Source of the DNA: Pseudomonadota bacterium | GTDB lineage: Bacteria; Desulfobacterota; Binatia; Binatales; Binataceae | Direction: 5' to 3' | Assembly (NCBI GenBank): GCA_021325025.1 | Contig: JAJPHZ010000022.1 | Coordinates: 200,646 to 264,645, forward strand | Length of the DNA: 64,000 bases | In this document: positions 45,887 to 54,133 of the stretch, piece by piece | How the letters are laid out: every line of letters begins with the position of its first letter | Numbering within the stretch: position 1 is the stretch's first letter | Notes under the pieces: generated by a model | Database searches by the model: none | What the model saw: only the letters and a program-made list of their open reading frames with translations | Told to the model about the DNA's origin: nothing | Translations under genes and position numbers: made by a program

Positions 45887-47251
45887 TTAGCGCCCCGGCG
45901 CCGATTGCGGCTCGGCACCGACTGCCAGGTCGAGCGCCGCTTTGTCGACCGCCACATCGACCCGCGCGGCCACCAGCCGCAGGTCGGTTTGCGCGCGGGC
46001 GGTCTGGGCGTCGAGCACCGCGACATTGGTGGCCAGCCCGGAGCTGTAGCGGTCCTCCAGGATCGCCAGCGTGCGCTGCGCGAAGTCGGTATCGCGCCGC
46101 GCCACCTCCAGGCCGCGCCGCGCGGCCGCCAGGGTGCGATACGCGGTCTCGACTTCCAGTGCCACCGAACGCCGCAAGTCCTGCGCCAGCACGCGCGCGC
46201 GCGAGAGCTGGGCCTGCGCCGCATTGACCCTGGAGCGGGTGGCAAGGCCGTTGAACAGGTTGAGACGGCCGGTCAACAGCAGCGCGCCGTTGTTGCCGGC
46301 GCGCGTGAAACTTTGTGTATCATTCTCATACACACCGGCAATTTCAACGGTCGGCAGATAATCGGCGCGGGCTACCGCTACCGCCTCGCTGGCCTGCTTG
46401 ACGCGCGCGTCGGCCAGTTTGATCTCGGGCCGATGCGCCAGCGCCTGGGTCACCAGCGGCTCGAGCGAAGCCGGCGCCGGCGCGCCGTCCTGCAGGCCGG
46501 GTGGATTCGCCATCGGCGCCAGGTGGCGGTCTTCGTCGCCCAGCGTGTGCGCCAGCGCGGCCCAGGCGATCTTAAGCGCGCTTTGCGCCTGGAAACTCTG
46601 CTGCTCAAAAGTCCCGACCAGGACCTGTGTGCGGAGCACGTCCGAGTTGACCGCCATCCCGCGTTCGAACAAATCCTGGGCGCGTTTGAGATGGGCGCGG
46701 GCGGCGGCCAGCGCGCGCGCTACGACCGCCACGCGCTGCTCGGCAAGTACCGCGCAGTAGTATGCCTGGATGACGGCGAACTCGACCCGCTGTCGGGTTT
46801 GAACCTGCTGCCATCGCTCAGCGTCGGCGGCAAAGCCGGCGGCGCGGTAAGCGGCGAGCAGCCGGCCGCCGGCAAACAGCGGAAAGGACAGGCGGGCCTG
46901 GGTCTGGAAATTGGAAAGGAAGCCGGGATGGTTCAGGTTGTTGAGCGCGAAATCGCCGGCGCTGAACTCCTGCTGCAGCAGCAGGTCGGAAAACGCCATG
47001 ACCGGATTGTCGGTGTAGGAGAAGTTCTCCAGCGCATCCAGCCGCGGCGCCATCGCCCCGCGCGCCACGCCGACCTCATCCGCGGCCGCCTGGGCGGTGT
47101 ATCCGGCCGCGCGCAGCGCACGGTTGTCGCGCAGTGCGATCGCCAGCGCGTCGCCCAGCGAAATCCGCTCGGGCGCATCCGGCCCGTCCGCGGCGTGCGC
47201 GGCGGTGGGCCACAACGCGATCAGAAGGACTGCGACAGCCAATCGCGGCAT
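45887..47251 (-). CDS. TolC-family outer-membrane efflux protein (set 1)
   Basis: 454 residues. A signal peptide (PRLAVAVLLIALWPTAAHA, cut near residue 20) precedes the two outer-membrane efflux repeats of TolC. Long amphipathic helices rich in Ala/Arg form the periplasmic tunnel, and beta strands lie near 80-110 and 300-330. ATG 47251 is chosen because it gives the signal peptide and lies 10 bp after the DUF2892 gene; the frame is open to 47323. First member of the TolC-MFP-RND set. Confidence 0.9.
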   Translation of the reverse strand: MPRLAVAVLLIALWPTAAHAADGPDAPERISLGDALAIALRDNRALRAAGYTAQAAADEVGVARGAMAPRLDALENFSYTDNPVMAFSDLLLQQEFSAGDFALNNLNHPGFLSNFQTQARLSFPLFAGGRLLAAYRAAGFAADAERWQQVQTRQRVEFAVIQAYYCAVLAEQRVAVVARALAAARAHLKRAQDLFERGMAVNSDVLRTQVLVGTFEQQSFQAQSALKIAWAALAHTLGDEDRHLAPMANPPGLQDGAPAPASLEPLVTQALAHRPEIKLADARVKQASEAVAVARADYLPTVEIAGVYENDTQSFTRAGNNGALLLTGRLNLFNGLATRSRVNAAQAQLSRARVLAQDLRRSVALEVETAYRTLAAARRGLEVARRDTDFAQRTLAILEDRYSSGLATNVAVLDAQTARAQTDLRLVAARVDVAVDKAALDLAVGAEPQSAPGR

Positions 47252-47261
47252 CGATCGAAAC

Positions 47262-47498
47262 TCAGGAGCATCCGCAGGCCGGACCGGCTGCTGAGGACGT
47301 GTGCGCCGCGCCTTGCCCCACACCCAACTTGCGCAGGATGTCCTCCATCAAACACCAGCGGGTCAGCGCGGACTGAAACAGGTTGACGCCCACGAACAGG
47401 GTGAACCACAGCCACAGCCGGCTATGGAAGTAGCTGAGGGCGACGCTGACGATAATGAACGTGCCGGCAATCAGGCGAATCCAGCGTTCCAGCGACAT
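47262..47498 (-). CDS. DUF2892 (YgaP transmembrane-like) small membrane protein
   Basis: 78 residues. MSLERWIRLIAGTFIIVSVALS and a second hydrophobic helix (LWLWFTLFVGVNLFQSALT) followed by CLMEDILRKLG match the DUF2892 domain, the membrane part of YgaP-type rhodaneses. A Cys-rich tail (AGPACGCS) is notable. It is often found beside sulfur-handling proteins. Here it is 186 bp from the cytochrome c and 10 bp upstream of TolC, which it may be co-transcribed with. Confidence 0.85.
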   Translation of the reverse strand: MSLERWIRLIAGTFIIVSVALSYFHSRLWLWFTLFVGVNLFQSALTRWCLMEDILRKLGVGQGAAHTSSAAGPACGCS

Positions 47499-47683
47499 GT
47501 CAGGAATGTCCTCTACATTGGTCTTTGAAAAGATAGTGTGCAACAGCCGGGCCAAAGGCGACGAGCGCGGGCGCGCCCTGCACGCGGGCGGGGACAGGAT
47601 TTTCACGGGACCCACGCCGCGAGCGGCCGGTTGCGTATCCAAAGGACACAGCCTGATGTTGCGGAGGGCTACACCGTGTTGTC

Positions 47684-48109
47684 TCAGCGACCACCGCCCG
47701 CTGCCGACCGGTCGAGACAAAAGTGCCTGATGTAACTGACCAGTTCTGTAATCTGCCCTTCGTTGAGCTGACCGTCGAAGGCCGGCATCTCCGGCATCAG
47801 CCCGATCGCGCCGCTGCCGTCCCTGATAATCAGGAACAGGACGGCGTCGGACCGCATCGCCATCCAAGCGCAATCGGCGAAGCTGCGGATGCGGGCCTTA
47901 AGTTGCGCGGCGCGCGGACCGTCGCCGCGGCCCGACTGACCGTGGCATTGGGCGCAATGCTTTGCATAAAGGCGTGCGGCGTTCGTCGTTTGCGAGGCAT
48001 TCGCCCCATCGGCAGCAGCAGTTCTCCGCACCGGGCACACCGCTGCCAGCACGAGTGCGGCCGCCGTTAGCAATTTCAGGCTGACGCAGGGCGTGTGGGG
48101 ATGGCGCAT
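47684..48109 (-). CDS. Secreted monoheme cytochrome c
   Basis: 141 residues. A signal peptide (KLLTAAALVLAAVC, cleavage about 33) is followed by one heme site CAQCH (C52, C55, H56) and a likely Met ligand in MPAFDG (M108). The protein is a small class I type, similar to those in oxidase or SQR-linked chains, and works in the periplasm as an electron carrier. Divergent from the SQR-type flavoprotein with only 45 bp between starts, so both could share regulatory DNA. Confidence 0.9.
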   Translation of the reverse strand: MRHPHTPCVSLKLLTAAALVLAAVCPVRRTAAADGANASQTTNAARLYAKHCAQCHGQSGRGDGPRAAQLKARIRSFADCAWMAMRSDAVLFLIIRDGSGAIGLMPEMPAFDGQLNEGQITELVSYIRHFCLDRSAAGGGR

Positions 48110-48154
48110 TTATTGCGACCCGCCGGATGCAATTGCTGACAAGGGGTGTGGCAT

Positions 48155-49414
48155 ATGAACGCAAGCGCCAAGGTGGTGGTATTGGGCGGCGGTTTCGGCG
48201 GACTGGAAGCCGCGTTTTACCTGCGTTACAAACTGGGGACCCGGGTCAATCTGACGTTGATCTCTGAGCGGGAGCATTTTCTCTTCAAGCCCAATACAAT
48301 TTACATTCCCTTCGGTGAAGAACCAGAGCGGCTCAAAGTGCCGCTGGGACCGGCCGCCAGGCGCAAAGACATCGCGCTGGTGGTGTCGCGTGCGAGCGGT
48401 GTCGAGCCCGAAACACGCACCGTGCATCTGGCGGATCGAGACCTGAATTATGACCACCTGGTAGTCGCAACCGGCGCCGACATGCGTCCGGCCGAGGTGC
48501 CAGGACTGGCCGAACATGCGGTTACAGTGTGGACGCCCGAGGAGATGCTGCGGCTGCGCGAGGGACTGGGCAGGCTGACGGAGGCGGCCCGGAGCGGTCA
48601 GCGTCAACGGCTGCTGTTCGTGGTGCCGCCCAACAACCGCTGCTCGGGACCGCTTTACGAATTGGTGCTGATGACCGAAACCTGGCTGCATCGCCAAAAA
48701 CTGCGCGAGCGCATCGATATCACCTGGACGACCTACGAGGACGGCTACATCCAGGCCTTCGGCCCGCGGCTCAATACCGTGGTGACGCACGAGTTCGAGG
48801 AACGCGCCATCCACGGCTTCAAGGGCATCAGCATCAGCCACGTCGAGCCCGGCACGGCATATTACGCCAACGGGACAAAGCACGAATTTGACCTGCTGGT
48901 GTCCTTCCCGCCCTACATCGCGAAGGAGACCTATGGCAGCCTACCCAGCGACGAGCGCGGCTTCATCCATGTCGAAGCCGAGAGCCGCCGGGTGAAGGGT
49001 CAGGCCAACATTTTCGCGGTCGGCGACGCGGCCGACTTTCCGATCAAGCAGGCATTTCTGGCGCTGCTTCAGGCCGACGCCGCCGCTGACCACATCAGCG
49101 CCGAGATCAGCGGCCGGACGCCATCGCTGAAGTACGAGCCGATGAGCATGTGCGTGATGGAGGAGCTGAACCGGGCGACTTTCGCGCAGGTGCCGCTGAG
49201 ATACACCGGCGATCCGTTAAAGCCGGTGGGCGTGGCCACCGAAGACCTGGAGCACTACAAGGTTGGGGTCTCGCCGCTGTGGCGGCTGGGCAAAAAGGTC
49301 CTGGGGTTGTATGCGCCCTGGCGCTTTGGCCACGGCGAGCCGTTTCACGCCGGCTTTGCCTGGGAGGCAATGGATCTGGGGCTGAAGGTGATGTCCAAAC
49401 TCATGGCGGACTGA
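48155..49414 (+). CDS. Sulfide:quinone oxidoreductase-like FAD flavoprotein
   Basis: 419 residues. FAD motif GGGFGG (11-16) and FAD-binding GDAADFPIK near 290. SQR-type hallmarks are C163 in RCSGPLYE, equivalent to Cys160 of A. ferrooxidans SQR, and C333 in MSMCVMEE, equivalent to Cys356. The third SQR cysteine (Cys128) is Trp here (VTVWTPEE). It should oxidise sulfide or a related thiol and reduce quinone at the inner membrane. A type II NADH dehydrogenase is the alternative. AAGGGG is ahead of ATG 48155; ATG 48146 adds three residues. Divergent from the cytochrome c. Confidence 0.75.
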   Translation: MNASAKVVVLGGGFGGLEAAFYLRYKLGTRVNLTLISEREHFLFKPNTIYIPFGEEPERLKVPLGPAARRKDIALVVSRASGVEPETRTVHLADRDLNYDHLVVATGADMRPAEVPGLAEHAVTVWTPEEMLRLREGLGRLTEAARSGQRQRLLFVVPPNNRCSGPLYELVLMTETWLHRQKLRERIDITWTTYEDGYIQAFGPRLNTVVTHEFEERAIHGFKGISISHVEPGTAYYANGTKHEFDLLVSFPPYIAKETYGSLPSDERGFIHVEAESRRVKGQANIFAVGDAADFPIKQAFLALLQADAAADHISAEISGRTPSLKYEPMSMCVMEELNRATFAQVPLRYTGDPLKPVGVATEDLEHYKVGVSPLWRLGKKVLGLYAPWRFGHGEPFHAGFAWEAMDLGLKVMSKLMAD

Positions 49415-49428
49415 ACGCACCCTGCCTT

Positions 49429-49908
49429 TCAGCGTGACGCGGACCGCTGTCGTGCCGAGGTCGGCTTGGCTGATCGCGCGCGGCGCCTGGCGCGCGGCTT
49501 GATGGTAAGTACGGGGCAGGGGGCTTCGCGCACGACGGTCTCCGCCACGCTGCCCAGCACCAGCCGCGACAGGCCGGTGCGGCCATGGGTGGCCATCACG
49601 ATCAGGTCGGCGCCGGTTTCTTCGGCCAGATGGATCACTTCGTTGGCAGGTTCGCCAGTTCTGACGTGAAGCGCGCAGCGAAGCTTCGAATCGAGCTTTC
49701 GGCGGATTAGCAGTTCCAGCCGCTTTCGCGCTCTCCCCTCCAGTTTATCGAACGGAATCGCGACTTCCGGCCCCAATGGAATCGGCACAACGTGCAGCAC
49801 ATCAAGCACGGCTTTGCGCTCGCGCGCCAGTTCGGCGGCGATCTCAAGCGCTGCAATCGAGTTGATGTCGAAGTCGACCGGACACAGGATTTTTCTGAAA
49901 CGAAGCAT
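49429..49908 (-). CDS. Universal stress protein (UspA family, copy 1)
   Basis: 159 residues. FRKILCPVDFDINSIAALEIA at the N-terminus and the ATP-binding motif THGRTGLSRLVLGSVAE (about 106-122, G-2x-G-9x-GS) fit the ATP-binding Usp type. A basic tail (KPRARRRARSAKP) is extra. Cytoplasmic stress response. It is closely related to the Usp at 63.4 kb, mainly in the last 50 residues. Convergent with the SQR-like gene at 14 bp. Confidence 0.92.
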   Translation of the reverse strand: MLRFRKILCPVDFDINSIAALEIAAELARERKAVLDVLHVVPIPLGPEVAIPFDKLEGRARKRLELLIRRKLDSKLRCALHVRTGEPANEVIHLAEETGADLIVMATHGRTGLSRLVLGSVAETVVREAPCPVLTIKPRARRRARSAKPTSARQRSASR

Positions 49909-50023
49909 CGGTATGCGGCTTTAGTAGCAATTTTCCTGCAACTTCGCCATCATGCGCGCCGGCCGCGGGCGTCCTGCAACCATCGTGAGAAGAAGGCTGC
50001 TGGAGACCCACCTGCAAAAGCGC

Positions 50024-50467
50024 TCACCGCCGGCCGTGGAATCCACCGCCGTGAAATCCACCGAACCCTCCGCCGTGAATACCACCCAATCCACCGCGGA
50101 AACCGCCGAAGTGCCCCAATCCACCGACGCCGCCATTGTGTGCGATATTGAAACCGCCGTTGTGAAAGACTCCGCCGCCGAAGCGGTAGGGATGCGCGTT
50201 CATCAGCCAGCCTTCGTGATTCCAGCCGCCCCAATGTCCCCAGCCATCGTGGCCCCAATCATCGTGATCCCAATCATGATGATACGGTCCTCCTCCCCAC
50301 CATCCGCCATAGCTGCCCCATCCGTAGTTGTACGCCGGGTACCCCCAGTTCGTGTAATAGCCGGGATAGCTATAGCCTCCGTAGTATCCTGGCAGGTCCA
50401 TACATCCGGACAATCCTGCTGCCAGGAGAACGAGCATCGCGAGCGCCAAAAGTTTTATCGCTTTCAT
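50024..50467 (-). CDS. Gly/Tyr/Trp/His-rich lipoprotein
   Basis: 147 residues. The lipobox is LSGC (about residue 22) after a hydrophobic h-region (LLALAMLVLLAAG), so a lipid-anchored envelope protein is expected. The rest is almost entirely Gly, Trp, Tyr, His, Asp and Asn (e.g. GYYGGYSYPGYY, HHDWDHDDWGHDGWGHWG) with a C-terminal Gly-Phe-His part. Composition only; no family recognised. The frame is open up to 50572, but only ATG 50467 provides the signal peptide. It resembles in composition the 18.6 kb secreted protein. Confidence 0.65.
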   Translation of the reverse strand: MKAIKLLALAMLVLLAAGLSGCMDLPGYYGGYSYPGYYTNWGYPAYNYGWGSYGGWWGGGPYHHDWDHDDWGHDGWGHWGGWNHEGWLMNAHPYRFGGGVFHNGGFNIAHNGGVGGLGHFGGFRGGLGGIHGGGFGGFHGGGFHGRR

Positions 50468-50831
50468 GGCTGCCGTGCGCCGGCAGGAGGGATGAGGCCG
50501 GGCAGCGGCGGCGTGGTTCAGCTTCACCGCGTCCGGCTCCATGACGCGAGTCGGCGTCCCTGTTAAGGACACTGAAAGCGGGGCGCCTGAGGTGAACTGT
50601 GCAGGGGGTCTGCTTGTGCTTCGTCATTGGTGTGCCCCGAATCATTCAGCGTCTCTGAATATTTAGACGTCTGAAGCGATCGGCGGCTTCAAGCGACTGG
50701 CAGAGAGTGCGTGCACATTCGGGCAAGCGCGGGCCTGTTTGCAATTTCCCTTGCCCGCGATAAGCTTTTAATTGGCCGCTGGTAATTTGTTCGGGTGCGT
50801 CGAAATCGAGTCTGTGCGGCCGCCTGCATAA
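50468..50831. other. Divergent intergenic region with an inverted repeat
   Basis: 364 bp. It holds the inverted repeat at 50645-50675 and AT-rich sequence around 50760-50795 (taagcttttaattggccgct), a likely promoter area for one or both divergent genes. No coding sequence supported. Confidence 0.4.
50645..50675. repeat. Short inverted repeat, candidate hairpin or operator
   Basis: TTCAGCGTCT (50645-50654) and AGACGTCTGAA (50665-50675) pair with a single bulge across a 10-base loop (ctgaatattt), making a stem of about 10 bp. No T-run. May be a regulatory hairpin between the divergent genes. Confidence 0.35.
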
Positions 50832-51197
50832 GTGAACAAAGCCGCGAAAAAATGCCGCGCCTTTTCGGCCACCGCGGTCGTTGCCATCGCCCTGTCGTTC
50901 GGCCTGCTTAGCTCGGCTCAATGCACACGGACGTTGTCTGCGCTCTCAAGCCCCAGGGCTTGTTCGTTTGCGAACCCACGATTGGGGCTCACGCGCCACG
51001 CCGTCAAAGAGGTCAGTCCTTCCAAACCGGAACTGCCGGCAATGTCGCCGTCTGTTGTGCCATGCCTTCTGGATGCCGATACGCCGCCGGCATTTCCAGC
51101 GCCGGCCGTCGGTGAGGCGGAGCTGTGGCCGGAATCCGGCTGGATTCAGCATCGGCAAATTCCTTCGCGCTCGGCGGACGATCCCAAGCCGCTATAA
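50832..51197 (+). CDS. Small secreted protein, LTRHA-EVSP family (copy A)
   Basis: 121 residues from GTG 50832. A signal peptide (FSATAVVAIALSFGLLSSAQC, cut about residue 30) leads to the motif LTRHAVKEVSP (53-63), a variable Pro/Ala-rich part and the C-terminal block LWPESGWIQHRQIPSRSADD. Both blocks recur in the 119-residue protein at 54.8 kb (LTRHALQEVSP; LWPIDNWPAHRRVPAPSSDT), in the same order at similar spacing, so the two are relatives. I do not recognise a named family. Followed by a BON-like lipoprotein. Confidence 0.62.
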   Translation: MNKAAKKCRAFSATAVVAIALSFGLLSSAQCTRTLSALSSPRACSFANPRLGLTRHAVKEVSPSKPELPAMSPSVVPCLLDADTPPAFPAPAVGEAELWPESGWIQHRQIPSRSADDPKPL

Positions 51198-51283
51198 CGC
51201 TTCCCGCTACCTTACGGCTGATCGCTCGATGAGGTCTTCGAGCGACCATATTCGTGCGTGCTTTATGTCCTGAGGTACAGGAA

Positions 51284-52087
51284 GTGGAAGCCCATCAACA
51301 CAAACAAGCAATCGCGCTCCGGCTGAAGCTACGAGTTTCAGGCGCCCCGAGCACTGTGGGCGCTGTGATTATTTCGATCGGCCTGCTCGGATGCGGTGTG
51401 CAGAGCACAGGTGTTGCAAGTCCGATGGCGCCGCCGAGGTGGGCGCAACCCGAGGCGGAGGCCCAAGCCCAGGCTGCGCCGCCGCGCTGCGGTTCCGGCG
51501 TGACCGTTGAACCACTGAACACAAGCGGGTTGAGCGACCGCGAACTGGCAAACCGGATCACTGCGTACCTGAACAATCACTGTCTGCCCCTGGCCCGAGC
51601 TTCGGTCACAACGAAGGCCGATGGCAATCGCGAAGTCCTGCTCTACGGTTTTGTTGCCAGCGATCTCGGCAAGCAGGATGCGGAGGCGAAAACTGCAGCG
51701 CTGCTCGCCGATAGCGCGATCGGCGTAACAGACGCCATCAAAGTCCGGCCCGAGCTGCTCGCCTCGCAGTCTCAATCCGCAGCCGTTTCCGGCTCGGCGG
51801 ACAACGCCAATTTCGAACAAGCCAACAATCTGGCCGAGCAAAACGCCATCATCCAGCAATACCAGAACCAGAATCAAAGTGGACTGACGAGTCTGTTGGC
51901 GCCGCTTTTGGGACTGGGGATCATTGGCGGCGGTTTCGGCGCAGGCAGCGGAGTCTTCATCTCGCCCGGCGGCAGTTGGTATCCAGGGCTAAGCCCGGGC
52001 TTCGGCTATGGTCTGGGGCTTGGCCCTTACTACCCCAGTCCAATGGGTCCCGGGACTTACCTGGGAACCTTTCCGCCCTTTCCCTAG
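51284..52087 (+). CDS. BON-domain-like lipoprotein with Gly/Pro/Tyr-rich tail
   Basis: About 267 residues from GTG 51284 (51254 also possible). A lipobox GLLGC (Cys about residue 37) follows a hydrophobic stretch after a long basic n-region. Residues about 75-160 show a BON-like alpha/beta pattern (LSDRELANRITAYL, REVLLYGFVASDLGKQDAEAKTAALL, GVTDAIKVRPELL). A Gln/Asn-rich linker then leads to a Gly/Pro/Tyr-rich tail (GGGFGAGSGVFISPGGSWY). Probably attached to the outer membrane. Function unknown. Confidence 0.65.
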   Translation: MEAHQHKQAIALRLKLRVSGAPSTVGAVIISIGLLGCGVQSTGVASPMAPPRWAQPEAEAQAQAAPPRCGSGVTVEPLNTSGLSDRELANRITAYLNNHCLPLARASVTTKADGNREVLLYGFVASDLGKQDAEAKTAALLADSAIGVTDAIKVRPELLASQSQSAAVSGSADNANFEQANNLAEQNAIIQQYQNQNQSGLTSLLAPLLGLGIIGGGFGAGSGVFISPGGSWYPGLSPGFGYGLGLGPYYPSPMGPGTYLGTFPPFP

Positions 52088-52210
52088 CGGGTTGAAAAGC
52101 CCGATCCGAGAGCGGTTGGGAAAGAAGGCTGGGAACAGTTTTCACCGTATCGCTGAGTTGGAAAACCTAAGCAGCAGCATAATGTTCACTGTCAATCGGG
52201 AGAAATGGTT

Positions 52211-52408
52211 ATGAAGATCTTTGGGCTTATCGGGGCAGTCCTGGTGATTGCGGGATTTATCGCTCTGACGGCGCCGATTCTGTCGGCTGACAACGATATT
52301 CACTCAAGCCAGAACCTGACCCTAAACCGCACCGAGCAGTATGGCGGCGGCGGTGCAATTCTCCTCGGTCTTGCTTTTGTCGGGTTGGAGATTCTGCGCC
52401 GTCAGTGA
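52211..52408 (+). CDS. Small two-helix membrane protein
   Basis: 65 residues with two hydrophobic helices (about 2-23 and 45-60: MKIFGLIGAVLVIAGFIALT and GGGAILLGLAFVGLEIL) and a short polar loop between them. GGGAGA lies 7 bases before ATG 52211; ATG 52205 is too close to it. No family recognised. Same strand as the BON-like lipoprotein. Confidence 0.6.
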   Translation: MKIFGLIGAVLVIAGFIALTAPILSADNDIHSSQNLTLNRTEQYGGGGAILLGLAFVGLEILRRQ

Positions 52409-52535
52409 GCGCTCGCGTTTCTTCCTCGAATTACAAGACGGGCCCGGCGGAGTCTTCGCTCCGCCGATCCCAACGATGCGATCGACAAGCGCGGTTGTGT
52501 CTCACACGAACACACACGTCCCCCGCGCGCCGCCT

Positions 52536-53120
52536 CTACTGCGACCAACGGCAGCTTTGCGCCGGGAGCGGATGGGACTGGCGTTGCAGCGAGTCTGAAT
52601 AGGCCAACGCCGACATACGATCGAGGTCTATGAACAGGTGGTCAATGGGCCGCGGCGCCGCGGCAGCCGCCGGCGGCCCAAAGAATGACCTGACGAGCAC
52701 CTGCCCGTCGATCACCATCGTCTGCGGAGAATCGATCCGGTAGTTTGGGTCGCATTCAGTCGGCCTAAGGCTGCCCTGTTGCGTGCCGCAAGCAGGAGCC
52801 TGCACGATTTCCACGTCGATGCCGCGGCGCATATCGGAGCACAACGCATGCGCGACGGCACGCGGCCCAAGGTCGGCGCTCTGAACCACGATTTTGCGCT
52901 GCGCCTCGCGAATCGCTCGCACCAGCACGTCGGCGCAACTGCCTTGCGGTGAGGAACTGCACGCAAACCACGCGCTGACCGGATAGTCGGGCGAGTCCGG
53001 TGACACGCCCGCGCCGGCTATCGCGGGGGCCGCCAGCGTGCCGGCATACAGCGCCATCGGCAGCACCTGAGCAAGAAGACGGGGGCGATGCGCCAACATC
53101 AAAAGCGTCGATTTAGCCAT
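52536..53120 (-). CDS. Phospholipase D-like protein without HKD catalytic pair
   Basis: 194 residues. A signal peptide-like N-terminus (AQVLPMALYAGTLAAPAIA, cut near 35) precedes one half of a PLD fold: CADVLVRAIREAQRKIVVQ (62-80), HALCSDMRRGIDVEIV (91-106) and the HKD region SPQTMVIDG (131-139). In active enzymes that region reads H-x-K-x4-D; here the His is S131 and the Lys is Q133, with only D138 kept. It is probably an inactive periplasmic PLD-fold protein. The ATG overlaps the end of the nucleotidyltransferase gene by 8 bp. Confidence 0.68.
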   Translation of the reverse strand: MAKSTLLMLAHRPRLLAQVLPMALYAGTLAAPAIAGAGVSPDSPDYPVSAWFACSSSPQGSCADVLVRAIREAQRKIVVQSADLGPRAVAHALCSDMRRGIDVEIVQAPACGTQQGSLRPTECDPNYRIDSPQTMVIDGQVLVRSFFGPPAAAAAPRPIDHLFIDLDRMSALAYSDSLQRQSHPLPAQSCRWSQ

Positions 53121-54063
53121 CGTCGCAGCTCCCTTGGTTGCGGACCCGGCACAGCGTCTGCATCACGCGGCGCGCGTCGCCGAGGTCGCTCCATTGCACA
53201 CCATAGACCGGCAGGACAACGAGATTGAGACCCGGATGCGCCAATATGCGCTGCGAAAAGTTGGCCGGCTGGAGCCGGCGGTACAACCTTTCCACCGCCT
53301 GTGATTCATACTCGGTCTCCAGCGCCAACAGCACGCGGACGAAATCACGGCTGAGTTGCGGCAGCTTGTCCTCGAATACATGAAGCAGGGTATGGACCCG
53401 CGCTACCACCACGAAACTGTTCCACAGGCATTGGCGTGCGAACAACTCCTGGGCGAGTTCGGCGGAGGGTTTCTCCCAAAAGCCACGGACCGGATAAATC
53501 GGATTGGCGGCGAAGATTGGATCGGGCGCCGGCTCGATCCATCCGTAGCCCGTTTCCGCGGTCTCGGGCGGAATTCCCAGAAGAACGATCAGGTCGTCCT
53601 GACGACAGACCGCACGAAAGGCACGTTCGACATGCCACATGAACAAATGGTCATCGCTGACGAAGCGATCTGAAGGAATCAATGCCACCGGCGCCTGCGG
53701 CGCGCGCAGACTCAGGCGCAGCAGACAATAAAGAATCGCCGGAGCGGTATCGCGGTTAGCGGGCTGGATAACCAGTTGCCGCGGACTCAGATTCGCAATC
53801 AGCGGCGCATAATAGGGCTCGTGAGTACGAGTCAGCGCCGTCAGCGTGTGGTCGGAGCCGACAATCAATGACAGTCGCTCCATGGTCTGCTGGAAGAGAC
53901 TGGTCCGGCCGATCAGCCGGCAGAACTGCTTTGGAGTCGGCCGTCCGGTGAGTTGCCGCGTATAGGAGGTCAGGCGCCGGCCGTCGCCCCCGGCCAGGAT
54001 TATCGCCCACCGGCTGCGCTCGGAATCGCCAAAGTCCATCGACCCATTGACTCTCTCGTCCAT
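53113..54063 (-). CDS. Sugar-1-phosphate nucleotidyltransferase (mannose-1-P guanylyltransferase-like)
   Basis: 316 residues. The signature AIILAGGDGRRL (20-31) and the GFWEKP segment identify an NTP-transferase domain of the ManC type; ALIPSDRFVSDDHLF and GYGWIEP further fit. It lacks the C-terminal isomerase domain of bifunctional ManC proteins. Predicted to make a GDP-sugar (or other NDP-sugar) in the cytoplasm, maybe for an exopolysaccharide. ATG 54063 has GGGAG 8 bases upstream. It lies 70 bp downstream of the DksA-like gene and ends over the start of the PLD-like gene. Confidence 0.83.
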   Translation of the reverse strand: MDERVNGSMDFGDSERSRWAIILAGGDGRRLTSYTRQLTGRPTPKQFCRLIGRTSLFQQTMERLSLIVGSDHTLTALTRTHEPYYAPLIANLSPRQLVIQPANRDTAPAILYCLLRLSLRAPQAPVALIPSDRFVSDDHLFMWHVERAFRAVCRQDDLIVLLGIPPETAETGYGWIEPAPDPIFAANPIYPVRGFWEKPSAELAQELFARQCLWNSFVVVARVHTLLHVFEDKLPQLSRDFVRVLLALETEYESQAVERLYRRLQPANFSQRILAHPGLNLVVLPVYGVQWSDLGDARRVMQTLCRVRNQGSCDDG

Positions 54064-54133
54064 CACTGAAGCTCCCTGTGATGCTCGGACGCATCCTTCG
54101 CGCGCGGCGCCAACGGCGCCGCGCTTGGCAACG

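Noticed and set aside
46200..47386. Large plus-strand ORF opposite TolC set 1
   Set aside because: Antisense to a complete TolC gene with signal peptide and family motifs.
50646..50921. 91-codon minus-strand ORF in the divergent region near 50.8 kb
   Set aside because: Overlaps the signal peptide of the secreted LTRHA protein on the other strand and has no own start signal or family motif.
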